A DNA stretch of 35,956 nucleotides, taken from contig JADEZP010000016.1 of the NCBI GenBank assembly GCA_015206805.1, positions 1 to 35,956 on the forward strand, written 5' to 3'. Origin of the DNA: Quinella sp. 1Q7. GTDB lineage: Bacteria > Bacillota > Negativicutes > Selenomonadales > Selenomonadaceae. Below the pieces are notes generated by a model. That model did not search any database and was not told the origin of the DNA. It saw nothing but the letters and a program-made list of their open reading frames with translations. The translations under genes and the position numbers were made by a program. This document shows positions 6,704 to 15,183 of this stretch, one piece after another; within the stretch, counting starts at the first letter, position 1; every line of letters begins with the position of its first letter.

Positions 6704-7626
6704 ATTTCATTGCTGACAATGACGCGGCGGGCAAACGGCTTGACAGTTGGCTTGCGGAAAAAATTCCCGACGGCTCTCGCTCCCACATACAAAAGCTAAT
6801 CGCTGACGGGCTTGTTACTGTCGACGGCGCACGCGTCAAGTCAAGTCGCAAGCTCGCGGTCGGAGAGGTCGTCGACGTTGCGGAAGTCACTGCCGTTGCG
6901 GAGGTCGAGTATCTGCCTGAAGATTTGCCGCTGGATATTCTTTATGAGGACGCGGATATTATCGTCGTCAACAAGGCGCGCGGTATGACCGTTCACCCCG
7001 CCGAAACCGTCAAGCGCGGCACGCTGGTAAACGCCCTGCTCCACCATTGCAAAGACTTGTCGGGCATTAACGGCGTCAAACGTCCCGGTATCGTCCACCG
7101 CCTTGACAAGGACACATCGGGCGTTATGGTCGTCGCGAAGACTGACTCGGCTCATCTCAACTTGGCGGCGCAAATTCACGATAAGACAGCGACGCGGACT
7201 TACTTGGCGATTGTTCACGGAGTGCTTGCCGACGACGCGGGCATTATCACGGGGGCAATCGGGCGCGACAAATTCGACCGCAAAAAAATGGCAGTCACGC
7301 CCGACGGTAAACCTGCCGTCACGGAATTCAAGGTGCTTGCGCGATTCGACGGCTTCACTTACGTTGAGTGCAAACTCCAAACGGGCAGGACGCATCAAAT
7401 TCGCGTGCACATGACGGCAATCGGACATCCGCTCCTCGGAGACACGAAATATACGGCGCGGAAAAATCCGTTCGACATTCGCGGGCAAGCGTTGCACTCA
7501 CACCGATTGACGCTGATTCACCCGACGACGGGCTTGCAAATGACGTTCACGGCACCGTTGCCTGACGACATGAAAATTATTTTGGAGGCGTTAAATTTCG
7601 ATACTATTACCTACAGAAAGGATTGA
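6700..7626 (+). CDS. rluD: RluD-family 23S rRNA pseudouridine synthase
   Basis: A 308-residue RluA/RluD family pseudouridine synthase that isomerises uridines in 23S rRNA. An S4 RNA-binding domain occupies residues about 12-65 (GKRLDSWLAE, SRSHIQKLIADGLVTVDG). The catalytic domain has DIIVVNKARGMTVHP, then PGIVHRLDKDTSGVMVVAK with the catalytic aspartate D136, and the C-terminal ETGRTHQIR-like LQTGRTHQIRVHM and GHPLLGDTKY. Start ATG overlaps the lspA stop. The lspA-rluD pair in this order is standard for Firmicutes (ylyB). Which uridines are modified cannot be read from the sequence. The lactate permease start follows after 6 bp, with its SD overlapping the rluD stop. Confidence 0.95.
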   Translation: MNFIADNDAAGKRLDSWLAEKIPDGSRSHIQKLIADGLVTVDGARVKSSRKLAVGEVVDVAEVTAVAEVEYLPEDLPLDILYEDADIIVVNKARGMTVHPAETVKRGTLVNALLHHCKDLSGINGVKRPGIVHRLDKDTSGVMVVAKTDSAHLNLAAQIHDKTATRTYLAIVHGVLADDAGIITGAIGRDKFDRKKMAVTPDGKPAVTEFKVLARFDGFTYVECKLQTGRTHQIRVHMTAIGHPLLGDTKYTARKNPFDIRGQALHSHRLTLIHPTTGLQMTFTAPLPDDMKIILEALNFDTITYRKD

Positions 7627-7632
7627 GCAGAG

Positions 7633-9150
7633 TTGTTTATTGAAGGATTATCACCAATCCTGTGGCTGATTGTCGCGCTGAGCGTGCTGAAGTTGCCGGC
7701 GTGGAAGGCGTGCCCCGTCGCATTGGTCATAGCGTTTTTGGTGGCGTGGCAGTGTTTCGATATGGCATTGCCCGACGCCATTACGGGCACGGTCGAAGGC
7801 GCGCTTATGGCTGTCTGGCCAATCTTGGGCGTCATTGTGTCGGCGATATTCGCGTACAACTTGACGGTGCACACGGGCGGCATGGACAAAATCAAAGATA
7901 TGTTGAGCTCCGTCAGCACCGATAAGCGCATGTTGATTCTGATTATCGCGTGGGGCTTCGGCAGCTTCTTGGAGTGTATGTCGGGCTTCGGCACGGCGGT
8001 CGCAATCGGCGCAAGCATGTTGGTTACCGTCGGTGTCCAACCCGTCAGTGCCGTCGTCGTCTGCTTGCTGTCGAACGCCGCAATGAGCTCCTACGGCTCG
8101 GTCGGTCTGCCGCTGACGACGCTTGCCAACCTTACGAACTTCGATTCACTGCACATCGCGACATACACGACGTTGCAACTCGGCGCAATGATAGTTCTCA
8201 TGCCGTTTATCATGTTGCTTGCTTTCGGCGGAACAAAGGCACTCAAAGATATGATACCCGCGTGCGTTATCGGCGGCTTCGGATTTTTCGTGCCGTCAGT
8301 CATTGCCGCATCAGTCCTCGGCGCGTCATTGGCGGGCATTGCGGGTGCCGTCGGTGCAATGGGCTCAATGGTCGTCTACGCGAAAAAATTCCCCGTCAAA
8401 GATCCCGAATACGAAATTGACGACTACAACGAAAACTTTTCGATAACGCCGTCCGAAGCCGTTCGCGCGTGGCTGGTGTTCCTGCTGATATTCGTCTTCT
8501 TAATCGTCTGCTCAATCCCGCCCATTGCTACCGCGCTGAAGACCGTTTCGACAAAAATTATGATTTACTCCGGTCCGAACGCCGCGCCGACAAATTTCCA
8601 GTGGGTGACGACGCCGACAATAATTTTCGTCTCCGCAGTGCTTAGCGGACTGATTAACAACGCCACGCTCGGCGACATGATTAGAGTCCTGTCGCGCACC
8701 GTCAAAACGTTGATTCCGACGTTCATAACGATTATAACGATTATTGCCACGGCGCGAATCATGGGCTACAGCGGAATGACGATGGCTGTCGCGACAGCAA
8801 CGGTTGCGGCGACGGGCACGTTCTACCCGTTCATATCGCCGGTTATCGGCTCAATCGGCGCGTTTATCACGGGTTCGGCAACATCAAGTTGCGTCCTGCT
8901 CGGCAAGTTGCAAGTTGATTCGGCAGTTGCAATCGGCGCGTCGGAAACCGTTCAAACGTGGATAGCGGCGGCGAACGCGGCTGGCTCGTGTGTCGGCAAA
9001 ATCATTTCCCCGCAGTCGATAGCGATTGGCGCGGCGGCAGTCGGTGCTTTCGGCGTGGAAGGTCAAATAATGAAGCTCGCCGTCAAAGTTTATCTGCCGT
9101 TCATACTGATTACAGGCGCGGTCGTTTATTTCGGTCAAGCTCTGCTGTAA
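7633..9150 (+). CDS. L-lactate permease family transporter (LctP)
   Basis: A 505-residue polytopic protein of the LctP family (lactate/glycolate proton symporters). Family blocks are WLIVALSVLKLPAWKAC, the glycine-rich WGFGSFLECMSGFGTAVAIG at about residue 110, SNAAMSSYGSVGLPLTTLA, SAVLSGLINNATLGD, then TGSATSSCVLLGKLQ and AANAAGSCVGKIISPQSIAIG near the C-terminus. About 12-14 hydrophobic helices are present. The start is a TTG, 8-10 bp after AAAGGA at the rluD stop. It closes the division-cluster transcript at a terminator, an unusual partner for division genes. Lactate uptake would fit a lactate-to-propionate fermenter together with mutAB, but export or another 2-hydroxyacid is possible. 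Confidence 0.9.
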   Translation: MFIEGLSPILWLIVALSVLKLPAWKACPVALVIAFLVAWQCFDMALPDAITGTVEGALMAVWPILGVIVSAIFAYNLTVHTGGMDKIKDMLSSVSTDKRMLILIIAWGFGSFLECMSGFGTAVAIGASMLVTVGVQPVSAVVVCLLSNAAMSSYGSVGLPLTTLANLTNFDSLHIATYTTLQLGAMIVLMPFIMLLAFGGTKALKDMIPACVIGGFGFFVPSVIAASVLGASLAGIAGAVGAMGSMVVYAKKFPVKDPEYEIDDYNENFSITPSEAVRAWLVFLLIFVFLIVCSIPPIATALKTVSTKIMIYSGPNAAPTNFQWVTTPTIIFVSAVLSGLINNATLGDMIRVLSRTVKTLIPTFITIITIIATARIMGYSGMTMAVATATVAATGTFYPFISPVIGSIGAFITGSATSSCVLLGKLQVDSAVAIGASETVQTWIAAANAAGSCVGKIISPQSIAIGAAAVGAFGVEGQIMKLAVKVYLPFILITGAVVYFGQALL

Positions 9151-9171
9151 AAAAACTTCGGCACGAAAAAA

Positions 9172-9203
9172 ATTCCCCGTCAAACTTCGGCGGGGATTTT
9201 TTT
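9172..9203. terminator. Bidirectional intrinsic terminator between lctP and the small minus-strand gene
   Basis: TCCCCG and CGGGGA form a stem around an 11-base interval, with a run of A on the left and seven T on the right. It can serve lctP on the plus strand and the convergent minus-strand gene ending at 9217. Confidence 0.75.
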
Positions 9204-9216
9204 ATGCATGAGCAGT

Positions 9217-9477
9217 TTAATAAATGTGATACTCTTTCCACGGAATTTGGTCGAGCCGAATCGACTGCAGGAAGCGCACAATGTCTTTGCGCCCGTAATA
9301 ATGCGGCGTGCCGTTCGAATCCAGCGACATTAAAATTATCGGCATGTTGCGGAAAAATTGCGACAGCTGATTGCGGACGCGAATCGCCCGCGTTGTGTAG
9401 TTGGTCACAGTCCGATTGACGGCGACGATTGCGAACGTCACGCCCTGTTCAATGATGACTGCACCTTGAATTTTCAT
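9217..9477 (-). CDS. Conserved-looking small hypothetical protein
   Basis: An 86-residue soluble protein not assigned to a named family. The ATG at 9477 follows GCAGGTGAT on the minus strand; an in-frame GTG at 9486 lies inside that SD. The sequence alternates beta-like stretches (AVIIEQGVTFAIVAVNRTV, MPIILMSLDSNGTPHYYGR) with a terminal helix (KDIVRFLQSI) and an aromatic end (PWKEYHIY), the pattern of a compact alpha/beta protein. Its SD overlaps the stop of the upstream DUF4422 reading frame, so it is probably the last gene of the minus-strand run. The frame is open and the codon use resembles neighbours, so I regard it as a real gene of unknown function. Confidence 0.65.
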   Translation of the reverse strand: MKIQGAVIIEQGVTFAIVAVNRTVTNYTTRAIRVRNQLSQFFRNMPIILMSLDSNGTPHYYGRKDIVRFLQSIRLDQIPWKEYHIY

Positions 9478-9482
9478 GTTAA

Positions 9483-11030
9483 TCACCTGCCAAAAATTTC
9501 ACACGCCCGCGCGAAACATGACGGGCAATTTTTTATGCGCACGGGATTTTTCCGAAGCCACACCGTCAACAGCCGCTCGGCGAAAAATGACACGACGCGA
9601 TACTTGCGCGGATTGTCGATTTGTCGCAAGTTCGTCCGCGCCAAAACTTCCTCCGTCACGTCAAGCAGGAACGAAAATATCCACGTGCAGTAGTCGTCGA
9701 AAATTTTGCGCCACGTGATGAAAATTTCGTATTGAAAACCCGTGAATGCGTTCGACACGTGGTCGAAGGCGTCCAGATAATCGGGCTGCTTCAACGCGAT
9801 ATGTCGGCGGAAAATTTCATCAACGAATCGCTCAAGCTCCCAGCCGCTTATCATCATTTGCCAACACGACGCCGACATCCGCGAAGGAATGTTTTCGGCA
9901 ACGATGATGTCTCAATCACGAAGGAGTTCTGTTGCCTCCGACTGCGACAAAATTTTTTCCACGGCGAAATTTGTATCGCGCGACGTTGTGAAAAATCTGC
10001 GGTAGTGATTGAGCCCGACAATCGCCTGCGACGTGTTGCGCCACATCCAATACAGCGCGGTCATTTCGTTCAGATACAGGTTGAGCCGGCTGATATTGTC
10101 GCCCGTGTTGTCAGTGACGTCGCCGAAAGTTTGCGTCGATTGAGCATGTCCCGCGTGAATGATTTTGTAGCCGTCTGGCAGTGCGTCAAGTTTGGCGTCC
10201 TTGTGCGTGACGACGTAGACGCAGAAATTTTTCGGCGTGCGCTTGCGAATGACGTACCAATTGCCGTTGACGGCGGGCGTCGCGGAAATTTCGGCGAAGG
10301 CGACGGCGTGCACGGACAAAAATTTTTCAAGCGCGGTATTCTTGCGGGCGAATGTGACAATCACGTCGGACAAGTCGTCGGTCGCCGTGAGCGCGTCGAT
10401 AAAATTTTCGGGCGTGCGTTCAATGAGCAACAGCGCGTCGAAGAATTTGTAGCGACACTCGGCAAGCGTGGCGTAAATTCGTCCGTAAAAATTTTCGTGA
10501 ATCGGTTCGTGACTTTCGGCGACGGCATCGACGGTCGGGAAGTATGCGGCGTGCATGAAAAAATCCGTGTCGACAAGTGCGGCGTCAACGTCAAGCAGTC
10601 GCGAAATTTTGTTGCCGCGCAGAACGTCGGCAAGCGTCACAAAATTAGCGAACGAGTAAAATTGTCGCCGCGCCTGTCTGAAAAGAGTTTCGCGCGTGAT
10701 GAGCTGGTCGACAATTCCCGACGCGTGCAGGTCGTTGCTTCGTCCGATAAATTCTCCGCTGTGGTCGAAGACGATATAATCCGCCGTGCCGTCCAAAATT
10801 TTTTTCAGCGCGTCAACGGAAATTTCCGCGCCGTCCAGAAAAATTCGCAGGTCTTTGGGCACGAAGGCGTACACGTCGGCGGGGTTCGCGAAGATGTAAT
10901 TTTCGCCGCGTTCGGGTGAGCCGGTGAACGAAATTTTCCCGACAATGTCAACTTGCATGTCAGCCGCCGCCGCTTGAAACGACGACGCCTCGCCGCACAG
11001 CAAAATTCGCGGCACGTAACCTTGAGCCAT
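9483..11030 (-). pseudogene. DUF4422 domain protein interrupted by an in-frame TGA
   Basis: One reading frame of 515 codons (excluding the final stop), broken only by a TGA at 9912-9914. Before it are 372 residues from the ATG at 11030 (10 bp after GGAGG): an unassigned domain of about 265 residues starting GYVPRILLCGEASSF, then the start of a DUF4422 domain (FGDVTDNTGDNIS, LNEMTALYWMWRN, VGLNHYRRFF). After it, the frame continues with the rest of the same domain (DIIVAENIPSRM, AFTGFQYEIFITWRKIFDDY, VVSFFAERLLTVWL). DUF4422 occurs in glycosyltransferase-like proteins of capsule and exopolysaccharide clusters. The domain is cut in half, so the 372-residue product is probably inactive. The change may be a nonsense mutation or a base-calling error; recoding of TGA is unlikely. 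It follows prfC by 5 bp. Confidence 0.8.
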
Positions 11031-11035
11031 TCGCG

Positions 11036-12646
11036 TCAAGCCTCCGCACGTTCAAAGGGTGTCGCGCTCATTTCAAGTCGCGGATTGTTGTCGCGTATCC
11101 AGCCCAGTGCCCATTCGTTTTCGACGAGCAACACGGGATTTTCCGCGCGGTCAAGGACGAACATTCCGCGATCCGCACCGCGAAGACTTGCGGGCGTGAC
11201 TTTCGCTCCGTCGGTGAATTTCAGCCAACGCGCCACTTCAAACGGCAACATCGTCAGCAAAACGTCGACGCCGTATTCCGACTTCAGCCGATACTGCAGC
11301 ACCTCGAATTGCAGCGTGCCGACAGTGCCGACGACGTAAGATTCCGTGCCCGCTCCGACTTGATTGAACAGCTGAATTGCGCCTTCCTGCGTGAGTTGGT
11401 CGATACCCTTTGCGAATTGTTTGCGCTTCATTGTGTCGCGCGCCTGAACACGTGCGAATTTTTCGGGCGGGAACGTCGGGAAGTCCTCGAACTTGAATTT
11501 ATGCGCGGCGTCGGTGAGCGTGTCGCCGATTCCGAAAATTCCCGGGTCGAACAGTCCGACGATGTCGCCGGGAAATGCCTCGTCGATAATTTGTCTGTCC
11601 TGCGCAAGGAATTGTTGCGGTTGCGCCAACTTGATGAGCTTGTCGCTTGCCGCGTGCCAAACGGTCATGTTGCGCAAAAACTTGCCCGAACAAATTCGTA
11701 TGAACGCCAATCGGTCGCGGTGAGCGGGATTCATGTTTGCTTGAATTTTGAACACGAACGCCGAAAAATTTTCGTCTTCGGGCTCAATGACTCCGTCACT
11801 CGACAGACGCGGTGCGGGCGGCGGCGCAAGTCGCAAGTACTCCTCCAGAAAATTTTGCACGCCGAAATTTGTCATTGCCGAGCCGAAAAACGTCGGTGTG
11901 AGTTCGCCCGCGTCAATCTTGGCTTTGTCGAAGGATTCGCCCGCCTCGTCGAGCAGGAGTAAATCTTCTTGGAGCGCGTCGAAATTTTCTTGACCGATTC
12001 GCCGCACGACTTCCGCATCGTCCGCCGCGAAAACTTCCGACGCCCGCGCAGTCTGTCCGTGAGTGGTGTCCTCCGCGAAAAGTTCGACGACGTTCCGTTG
12101 CCTGTCGAAGATGCCGAGATATTTGCCGTCCGTGCCGACGGGCCAATTCATGGGGTAGGCGCGAATTCCCAAAACGTTTTCGAGTTCGTCCATCAAATCC
12201 AGCGGAACTTTGCCGTAGCGGTCGAGCTTGTTCACGAACGTAAATATCGGAATGCGGCGTTCGCGGCAAACTTTGAACAGCTTTTTAGTCTGCGCCTCAA
12301 CACCCTTTGCGGCGTCGAGAATCATAACCGCGCTGTCGACCGCCATCAACGTGCGGTAGGTGTCTTCGGAAAAATCTTGGTGACCGGGCGTGTCGAGAAT
12401 GTTTATTCGGCAGCCGCCGTAGTCGAATTGCAGGACGGAGCTCGTGACGGAAATGCCGCGTTGCTTTTCGATTTCCATCCAATCGCTTACGGCGTGGCGT
12501 TGAGTTTTGCGCGACTTGATTGAGCCGGCAAGGTGAATTGCGCCGCCGTAAAGCAGTAATTTTTCGGTGAGCGTCGTTTTGCCCGCGTCGGGGTGCGATA
12601 TGATTGCGAACGTGCGCCGCTTGTTAATTTCGTCAGTCAGTGTCAA
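11036..12646 (-). CDS. prfC: Peptide chain release factor 3
   Basis: A 536-residue translational GTPase, RF3, which recycles RF1/RF2 from the ribosome after termination. G-domain motifs are SHPDAGKTTLTEKL (P-loop, residues 17-30), RGISVTSSV (switch I), DTPGHQDFSEDTYR (switch II) and NKLDR. RF3-specific features are SIKSRKTQRHAVSDWMEIE and the C-terminal region EGAIQLFNQVGAGTESYVVGTVG with LQFEVLQYRLKSEYGV. The TTG at 12646 is selected because AAAGGAG lies 7 bp upstream and the N-terminus MTLTDEINKRRTFAII matches the family; the longer frame starting at a GTG includes the SD. It lies downstream of eamA, with a repeat element in the 159-bp gap. Confidence 0.96.
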   Translation of the reverse strand: MTLTDEINKRRTFAIISHPDAGKTTLTEKLLLYGGAIHLAGSIKSRKTQRHAVSDWMEIEKQRGISVTSSVLQFDYGGCRINILDTPGHQDFSEDTYRTLMAVDSAVMILDAAKGVEAQTKKLFKVCRERRIPIFTFVNKLDRYGKVPLDLMDELENVLGIRAYPMNWPVGTDGKYLGIFDRQRNVVELFAEDTTHGQTARASEVFAADDAEVVRRIGQENFDALQEDLLLLDEAGESFDKAKIDAGELTPTFFGSAMTNFGVQNFLEEYLRLAPPPAPRLSSDGVIEPEDENFSAFVFKIQANMNPAHRDRLAFIRICSGKFLRNMTVWHAASDKLIKLAQPQQFLAQDRQIIDEAFPGDIVGLFDPGIFGIGDTLTDAAHKFKFEDFPTFPPEKFARVQARDTMKRKQFAKGIDQLTQEGAIQLFNQVGAGTESYVVGTVGTLQFEVLQYRLKSEYGVDVLLTMLPFEVARWLKFTDGAKVTPASLRGADRGMFVLDRAENPVLLVENEWALGWIRDNNPRLEMSATPFERAEA

Positions 12647-12700
12647 ATTTATGCTCCTTTCATGCACGGGCGGATTTGCCGTCCGAACGTTTGAACTTAC

Positions 12701-12806
12701 TTTTGTCGTTAGAATCTACTTTCTTTGACCGAGCAAAGAATTTCGCCGCAACGCGCGGGGCAGATATCGTTGCCGCACGTCCATGTGCGCCCCTTAAATT
12801 TCGCGT
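12701..12806 (-). repeat. Dispersed hairpin-rich repeat element, copy 2 (upstream of prfC)
   Basis: Read on the minus strand, this stretch matches copy 1 upstream of sepF in the same order: GCGAAAT, a CATGGACG block flanked by GCGC/GTGCGG, CCCCGCGCGTTGCGGCGA, ATTCTTTGCT, then CAAAGAAAGTAGATTCTAA. The left arm of the 13-bp hairpin is lost, so this copy is degenerate. In both cases the element points toward the start of the gene that follows it. The rest of 12647-12700 holds only the prfC SD and a short GGCGGA..TCCGCC inverted repeat. Confidence 0.6.
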
Positions 12807-13645
12807 CAGCCTCGCGCCTTCACGACGATTAAAATTCCAGCGAATATCAGCACAATTCCCAACACGATGTAAGCGGTGAACGGCTCGCCCAAAATCGCGA
12901 CGCCGCCCAATACTCCGACGACCGGCGCGACCAATGTTGCGATTGAGGCCGTCGATGCCTCGATGTGCGACAAAACGTAATTCCACAGGAAAAACGCCAA
13001 TGCCGACGCCAACGCTCCGTTGTAAAGCACGCACAATACGGCGGGCAAGCACCAGTTGATGTCGCCTTGCGGGAACAGCGTCACGTAAATTATCAGTGCC
13101 GCCGCGCCGAAAACCATTTGCCACGTCGTCAGCTGAACCATGTCGCATTTCGTCAGCCGCAACTTGACGATGATGTTTGAACACGCCATGCACACCGCGC
13201 CCGAAATGATTATGAATGCCGACGTTAAATCCTCCACGCCCTGCAAACCCATCAAAACATACAGCCCGACAATCGCCAACAATACGCCGAAAAGTTTTAT
13301 GCGCGTCAATCGTTCGTTCAGGGCGAAGTGCGCCAAAATCGCCGTCCAAAGCGGAGCGGTGTAATTCAAGACTGCCGCCATACCCGCGCTGATTGACTGC
13401 ATACCGACCTGCGCGGTCACGTTGTTGAGCGTCAGTTGAAACAGTCCCGTCAAAATTATCCACGGCAAAAATTTTGCGTCGGGCAACGGAATTTTCCGCC
13501 AATACGCGACCGCCAACAATATCAGCGCGCCCGAACCGAATCGCCACGCCACGAACAATATCGGCGGGAAATATGTGTTCGCCGACTTCATCACGACCCA
13601 ATTCAAGCCCCAAATCAACCAAATCGCCGCCAGTGCCCGCAACAT
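12806..13645 (-). CDS. EamA/DMT-family transporter
   Basis: A 279-residue inner-membrane protein with two EamA repeats of about five helices each (drug/metabolite transporter superfamily). Typical features are WLIWGLNWVVMKSA at the N-terminus, VAWRFGSGALILLAVAYW, then AAVLNYTAPLWTAILAHFAL and ERLTRIKLFGVLLAIVGLYV closing repeat one, and SALAFFLWNYVLSHIEAS, TLVAPVVGVLGGVAILGEPF in repeat two. The ATG at 13645 follows GGGAGGTCTTAACGA. The substrate is unknown; relatives export amino acids or metabolites. Its SD and first codons lie at the edge of a 254-bp tandem duplication derived from ccmC (see 13647-13900), and the coding sequence itself is intact. Probably cotranscribed with the ccm genes upstream. 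Confidence 0.92.
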   Translation of the reverse strand: MLRALAAIWLIWGLNWVVMKSANTYFPPILFVAWRFGSGALILLAVAYWRKIPLPDAKFLPWIILTGLFQLTLNNVTAQVGMQSISAGMAAVLNYTAPLWTAILAHFALNERLTRIKLFGVLLAIVGLYVLMGLQGVEDLTSAFIIISGAVCMACSNIIVKLRLTKCDMVQLTTWQMVFGAAALIIYVTLFPQGDINWCLPAVLCVLYNGALASALAFFLWNYVLSHIEASTASIATLVAPVVGVLGGVAILGEPFTAYIVLGIVLIFAGILIVVKARG

Positions 13646-13646
13646 T

Positions 13647-13900
13647 CGTTAAGACCTCCCAAACTTCATCAACTGCAAAAAAATTAGCGTCGCATCAATT
13701 CGGCGGCAATCAGCACGATTAAAACGACCGCGTCCATTTCCACGCGACCCGCCGAATTCAGTACGGGCGACGGGTGCAACGAAAAATACATTCTCGGCAA
13801 AATGAACACCGGAAACGGCACCGTAAGCACGCTCAACAATGAATACACTGCCGAAACTTTTGCGCGGACTTTTTCGTCAGCGACAGCCGCCCGCAACGTC
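13647..13900 (-). pseudogene. Tandem-duplicated 3' fragment of ccmC
   Basis: This stretch repeats 13901-14155 with six substitutions and one 1-bp deletion (between 13700 and 13701), about 97% identity, and the two copies abut exactly. It contains the last 83 or so codons of ccmC plus the spacer with the eamA SD. The deletion shifts the frame so that the relic ends early (LIAAELMRR instead of LIAAVIDATLIFLQLMKFGRS). The duplication also places a copy of the eamA SD (GGGAGG) 12 bp before a TTG, so a 70-residue membrane peptide (13684-13896) could still be made. The sequence GCCCGCAAC occurs both inside ccmC and at the eamA start, a likely microhomology for the event. Confidence 0.88.
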
Positions 13901-13902
13901 CG

Positions 13903-14511
13903 TTAAGACCTCCCAAACTTCATCAACTGCAAAAAAATTAGCGTCGCATCAATTACGGCGGCAATCAGCACGATTAAAACGACCGCGTCCATTTCCACGC
14001 GACCCGCCGAATTCAGCACGGGCGACGGGTGCAACGAAAAATACATCCTCGGCAAAATGAACACCAGGAACGGCACCGTAAGCACGCTCAACAACGAATA
14101 CACCGCCGAAACTTTTGCGCGGACTTTTTCGTCAGCGACAGCCGCCCGCAACGTCAGATACGCGCCGTAAATCAGAATCAGCACGAAAATTGTTGTCTGT
14201 CGCGGATCCCAATTCCAATACGCGCCCCACGTCAGCTTGCTGAAAATTGCGCCGCTCACCGTCGACAAAAGCACGAATACGAATCCGAGCCTTGCCGCCC
14301 GTGCGCTCAATTTGTCGACCGTGAAATCGTTCGTGCGCAAAAATTTCGCGGCATACCATGCACTTGCGAAGAAGGCGACGACTGATACCCACGCCGTCGG
14401 CACGTGGAAGAAAATTATTTTCGCGACTTCGCCCAAACCTTTAATCGGCGGCACAAAAAAAATTACCGCCGCGACAATCGCGACCGTCACCGGGATTAAA
14501 ATTTTGTTCAT
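13903..14511 (-). CDS. ccmC: Heme export/cytochrome c maturation protein CcmC
   Basis: A 202-residue CcmC-type integral membrane protein, which in system I cytochrome c biogenesis loads heme onto CcmE. The tryptophan-rich heme-binding motif WGAYWNWDPRQT is near residue 95, flanked by candidate heme-ligand histidines in FFHVPTAWVS and YFSLHPSPVL. Six hydrophobic helices are visible. It is shorter than the proteobacterial protein (about 240 residues) but complete across the core. The ATG at 14511 follows TGAGGAA. It is 6 bp after ccmB, in the canonical ccmABC order. No ccmD, E, F, G or H is in the window, so a full maturation pathway is not shown here. Its 3' end has been duplicated downstream. 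Confidence 0.92.
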   Translation of the reverse strand: MNKILIPVTVAIVAAVIFFVPPIKGLGEVAKIIFFHVPTAWVSVVAFFASAWYAAKFLRTNDFTVDKLSARAARLGFVFVLLSTVSGAIFSKLTWGAYWNWDPRQTTIFVLILIYGAYLTLRAAVADEKVRAKVSAVYSLLSVLTVPFLVFILPRMYFSLHPSPVLNSAGRVEMDAVVLIVLIAAVIDATLIFLQLMKFGRS

Positions 14512-14517
14512 AATTCC

Positions 14518-15183
14518 TCACAGGTAGTCGTAGAGTATTGAAGCCGCCGTTATCAGTATCGCGTCGAACAGAATCATCACGCCGAGCAAGCCGCCTTCGA
14601 CTGCCGCGCCCGTGAATGCGAGCTCCGTCAAACTTATCGCGGGCAGGAATATCGGCAACGTGACGGGGAACAGCAATATCGGGAAGAGCCCGCCCTTGAC
14701 CGTCGCCGAAGTCGTCAAAGCCGCCGTCAACGTGCCCGCCGCCGATAAGCCCGTCACGCCCGCAAGCAACGTTCCCGCGAGCAAAAGTCCGTCCGCGACC
14801 GCAACATCGAACAGCACCAAAAATATCGGCGCGATAAAAATTGTCAGCGCGATCAACGATACGAACACTCCGCACATTTTGCCGAATAAGATTGCTTGCG
14901 CGTCGGCGTAAAGTTTGAGTGTCGGCAACGTTCCCGCCTGCGCCTCGTCGTCGAAAGTTCCTGCCAATCCCGCGCCCGCCGCGAAGAATATCACGACCCA
15001 AAGCATTGCCGCCAAAATTTTCGGCTCAATCGGCGCGCCGCCCGTCGACAAGCTCAAAGCCGCAACCGCCGTCAGCGCGAACATCATCATTGCTGCGAAG
15101 GATGCCCGTCGTCGCAAGCCCGATAAAAAATCTTTGCGCAGTATCGCGGCGATTTGCTCACAGCGGCAGGTGAATGGCTTCAT
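14518..15183 (-). CDS. ccmB: Heme exporter membrane subunit CcmB
   Basis: A 221-residue CcmB-type ABC membrane subunit that pairs with CcmA to drive release of holo-CcmE. The N-terminus from the ATG at 15183 (GGAGG 12 bp upstream) reads MKPFTCRCEQIAAILRKDFL, with the RKDFLSGLRRR coupling region before helix 1. Then come FFAAGAGLAGTFDDEAQAGTL, a typical CcmB block, and about six hydrophobic segments ending IPFLP-like LPIFLPAISL and ITAASILYDYL. A longer in-frame ORF upstream overlaps ccmA and is not CcmB-like. The start overlaps the ccmA 3' end by 26 bp. Since ccmA is frameshifted, CcmB may lack its ATPase partner. Confidence 0.88.
   Translation of the reverse strand: MKPFTCRCEQIAAILRKDFLSGLRRRASFAAMMMFALTAVAALSLSTGGAPIEPKILAAMLWVVIFFAAGAGLAGTFDDEAQAGTLPTLKLYADAQAILFGKMCGVFVSLIALTIFIAPIFLVLFDVAVADGLLLAGTLLAGVTGLSAAGTLTAALTTSATVKGGLFPILLFPVTLPIFLPAISLTELAFTGAAVEGGLLGVMILFDAILITAASILYDYL

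Noticed and set aside
9912-9914. TGA as a selenocysteine codon in the DUF4422 gene
   Set aside because: No redox motif surrounds it, the position is not a cysteine in the family pattern I know, and no SECIS-like hairpin was evident just downstream.
9621-10919. A 432-codon open frame on the plus strand opposite the DUF4422 gene
   Set aside because: Its translation is rich in Arg and Val without family motifs, it is the antisense of a recognisable domain protein, and long antisense frames are common in this G+C-rich third-position context.
12660-13622. A 320-codon minus-strand frame covering eamA in another frame
   Set aside because: It is a shadow of the EamA transporter, whose frame has clear membrane helices and a good start site.
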